Shown here piece after piece: positions 6,075 through 6,945 of a DNA stretch of 6,945 nucleotides. Both the position numbers and the translations under genes were made by a program. Numbering within the stretch: the first letter of the stretch is position 1; each line of letters starts with the position of its first letter. The stretch comes from JAFDVL01 sp043736395. Its GTDB lineage: Bacteria; Acidobacteriota; Blastocatellia; RBC074. The notes under the pieces were generated by a model. It was not told where the DNA came from, made no database searches, and saw only the letters and a list, made by a program, of their open reading frames with translations. The stretch spans positions 1 to 6,945 of the forward strand of contig JAYTCQ010000089.1 of NCBI GenBank assembly GCA_043736395.1, read 5' to 3'.

Positions 6075-6347
6075 TTAGGAAAATGCCGCGACTTCGACTA
6101 AGCGTTGATGCACGTATTGCTGGCGGTTAGAGATAATTTCATCAAGCATATCTAAAGCTGCACCCGTCATATAATTTTCACCGCAATTTTCACAATTTAT
6201 TGTTGGGACATTTTCGATAACCAAAAGTTTTTCGCCATGCCCAAAGGCTTTCGACTTCTTGATTTCAAAGGCGGAGTTCTCACCGCAGAATGAGCAAGTT
6301 TGTAACAACTTATAAAGACGATTTTTCCTGTAAATAGAATAGCCCAT
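6075..6347 (-). CDS. Small YgiT/MqsA-type zinc-finger protein (orphan antitoxin-like)
   Basis: This 90-residue protein has two CxxC knuckles, C18-x2-C21 and C52-x2-C55, around a beta-rich segment ending in NVPTINCENCGENY, followed by a helix (GAALDMLDEIISNRQQ). This is the N-terminal zinc domain of MqsA/YgiT antitoxins. In toxin-antitoxin loci such short YgiT-type proteins usually follow a small toxin gene (DUF4258 or MqsR type). Here the upstream neighbour, ending 5 nt before this gene, is a secreted TonB-C-domain protein, so no toxin is visible. No DNA-binding helix-turn-helix of the full-length MqsA type is present either. No Shine-Dalgarno sequence precedes the ATG at 6347. Translation may be coupled to the upstream stop, or may begin at a TTG at codon 14 preceded by AGGAAA. 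The family assignment is good; a role as an antitoxin is only inferred. Confidence 0.75.
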   Translation of the reverse strand: MGYSIYRKNRLYKLLQTCSFCGENSAFEIKKSKAFGHGEKLLVIENVPTINCENCGENYMTGAALDMLDEIISNRQQYVHQRLVEVAAFS

Positions 6348-6352
6348 GTCGT

Positions 6353-6799
6353 TCAGCGGCGATAATCTGGTGTCGTTTTCACTTTTGTTATTAAAGCGGT
6401 TATTGCAACTTTGTATGGTGGAAAAAATATTATACCGACTTCACCATCTTTCCCTGATTTGTCCAATAAATTAAAACTAAAGATTAGACGTAGACGATGT
6501 GATATTTGGTTATTATTTAATCCCTCAAACTTCCAGCGTTTTGCCGCTTTTTCACTTGCCAGTCTTAAAAGTGGGTGACCGCTTATAGCCTCTGTTTTCT
6601 TTATCTGCCCATTCGCCGTTAGTTCAATCTCAACAACAACGTCACCAATAGCTCTAGCCGCATTTGCAACTACTGGATAAACAGGAGCAACCGCAGCAAT
6701 AACATTTGCCTGATTAGTTGCTTCGTCTTGCGCCATTGTAGAAACCTTAAATGAAAGAACAAAAATACATATCAAAACGGATGTGAATATTTTAGTCAT
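6353..6799 (-). CDS. Secreted TonB-C-domain protein (energy-transducer TonB-like)
   Basis: This 148-residue protein has a Sec signal peptide (MTKIFTSVLICIFVLSF, cleavage likely after the Ala of MAQ near residue 23). The rest is a TonB C-terminal fold: YP at 41-42, GDVVVEIEL (52-60), NGQIKKTEAISGHPLL (63-78), then AAKRWKF (85-91). Classical TonB has an uncleaved N-terminal anchor and a long Pro-rich periplasmic spacer. Both are missing, so this is probably a free periplasmic TonB-C protein and not a working energy transducer. The tail after about residue 112 is outside the known domain. A ribosome-binding site AAGGA lies about 6 nt before the ATG at 6799. The gene sits 37 nt downstream of the upstream partial gene and 5 nt upstream of the MqsA-like gene, consistent with one operon. 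Its specific role is unknown. Confidence 0.8.
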   Translation of the reverse strand: MTKIFTSVLICIFVLSFKVSTMAQDEATNQANVIAAVAPVYPVVANAARAIGDVVVEIELTANGQIKKTEAISGHPLLRLASEKAAKRWKFEGLNNNQISHRLRLIFSFNLLDKSGKDGEVGIIFFPPYKVAITALITKVKTTPDYRR

Positions 6800-6835
6800 G
6801 TTGTTCCTTGGAACTCATCCCTTTCTTCTCATTAC

Positions 6836-6945
6836 CTAAAACCCAGCCTGTCCAATTTTCTTTTCATCCATTTGCGGCGCGTATTTCTTCACCTGATCTT
6901 TAATCTCATCCGCCTTTCCAATCAGAGTAAAAACCAGATTATCAA
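6836..6945 (-). CDS. C-terminal end of an upstream gene, possibly an M16-family peptidase (runs off the right edge)
   Basis: An open frame enters from the right edge and ends at TAG (6838-6836). Its 35 codons begin DNLVFTLIGKADEIKDQVKKY and end in IGQAGF. A strand of the type LVFTLIGKADEI followed by a helix and a short Gly-Phe end resembles the C-termini of insulinase-like M16 zinc peptidases, whose last domain closes in this way. The catalytic HxxEH part would lie outside the window, so the family call is tentative. That the segment is coding is well supported by the clean frame and the close spacing (37 nt) to the TonB-C gene, which points to an operon. Confidence 0.55.
   Translation of the reverse strand, partial: DNLVFTLIGKADEIKDQVKKYAPQMDEKKIGQAGF

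Noticed and set aside
6353..6355. The TGA ending the TonB-C gene as a possible selenocysteine codon
   Set aside because: Read-through would run out of frame through the MqsA-like gene and gives no recognisable sequence.
6803..6814. GTTCC-TT-GGAAC inverted repeat over the TonB-C ribosome-binding site
   Set aside because: The 5-bp arms with a 2-nt spacer cannot form a stable RNA hairpin, and such a short match is likely by chance.

Overview
The window looks like chromosomal DNA of a Gram-negative, selenocysteine-using bacterium of moderate GC content. The combination of an ECF sigma factor, anti-sigma factor and Spy-like protein operon, a secreted TonB-C-domain protein and a stand-alone Roadblock/LC7 protein is reminiscent of Acidobacteriota (class Blastocatellia). 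That placement is an inference from gene style, not from a marker gene.

Left part (1-2536, all minus strand): the window opens with the N-terminal 170 codons of selB, the selenocysteine-specific elongation factor. A 105-bp near-perfect palindrome at 571-675 separates it from a three-gene unit read from right to left. That unit encodes an ECF sigma factor (1931-2536), a membrane anti-sigma factor with a zinc-binding ZAS motif (1230-1919) and a small secreted Spy/CpxP/CnrX-like protein with two LTxxQ-type motifs (689-1246). The three genes are packed tightly or overlap, which fits an envelope-stress or metal-sensing circuit.

Centre (2537-5053): a divergent intergenic region carries a tandem 10-bp repeat and a 10-bp inverted repeat, plausibly the control region. 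On the plus strand follow a membrane c-di-GMP phosphodiesterase (TM - Cache-like sensor - TM - HAMP - HD-GYP, all main catalytic residues present) and, 35 nt later, a single-domain Roadblock/LC7-like protein.

Right part (5048-6945, minus strand): a probable four-gene run is read from right to left. It contains the last 35 codons of a protein resembling M16-peptidase C-termini, a secreted TonB-C-domain protein, a small YgiT/MqsA-type zinc-finger protein without a visible toxin partner, and a zinc-dependent medium-chain dehydrogenase resembling LgoD/RspB. Its last gene meets the Roadblock gene tail to tail, with the two stop codons sharing a 6-bp overlap.

No rRNA, tRNA, CRISPR array, transposase or phage gene was seen. 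Nothing here is clearly a wholly new system. The best leads are the HD-GYP/Roadblock pair, the ECF/ZAS/Spy-like circuit with its repeat-bearing control region, the long palindrome and the orphan MqsA-like gene.
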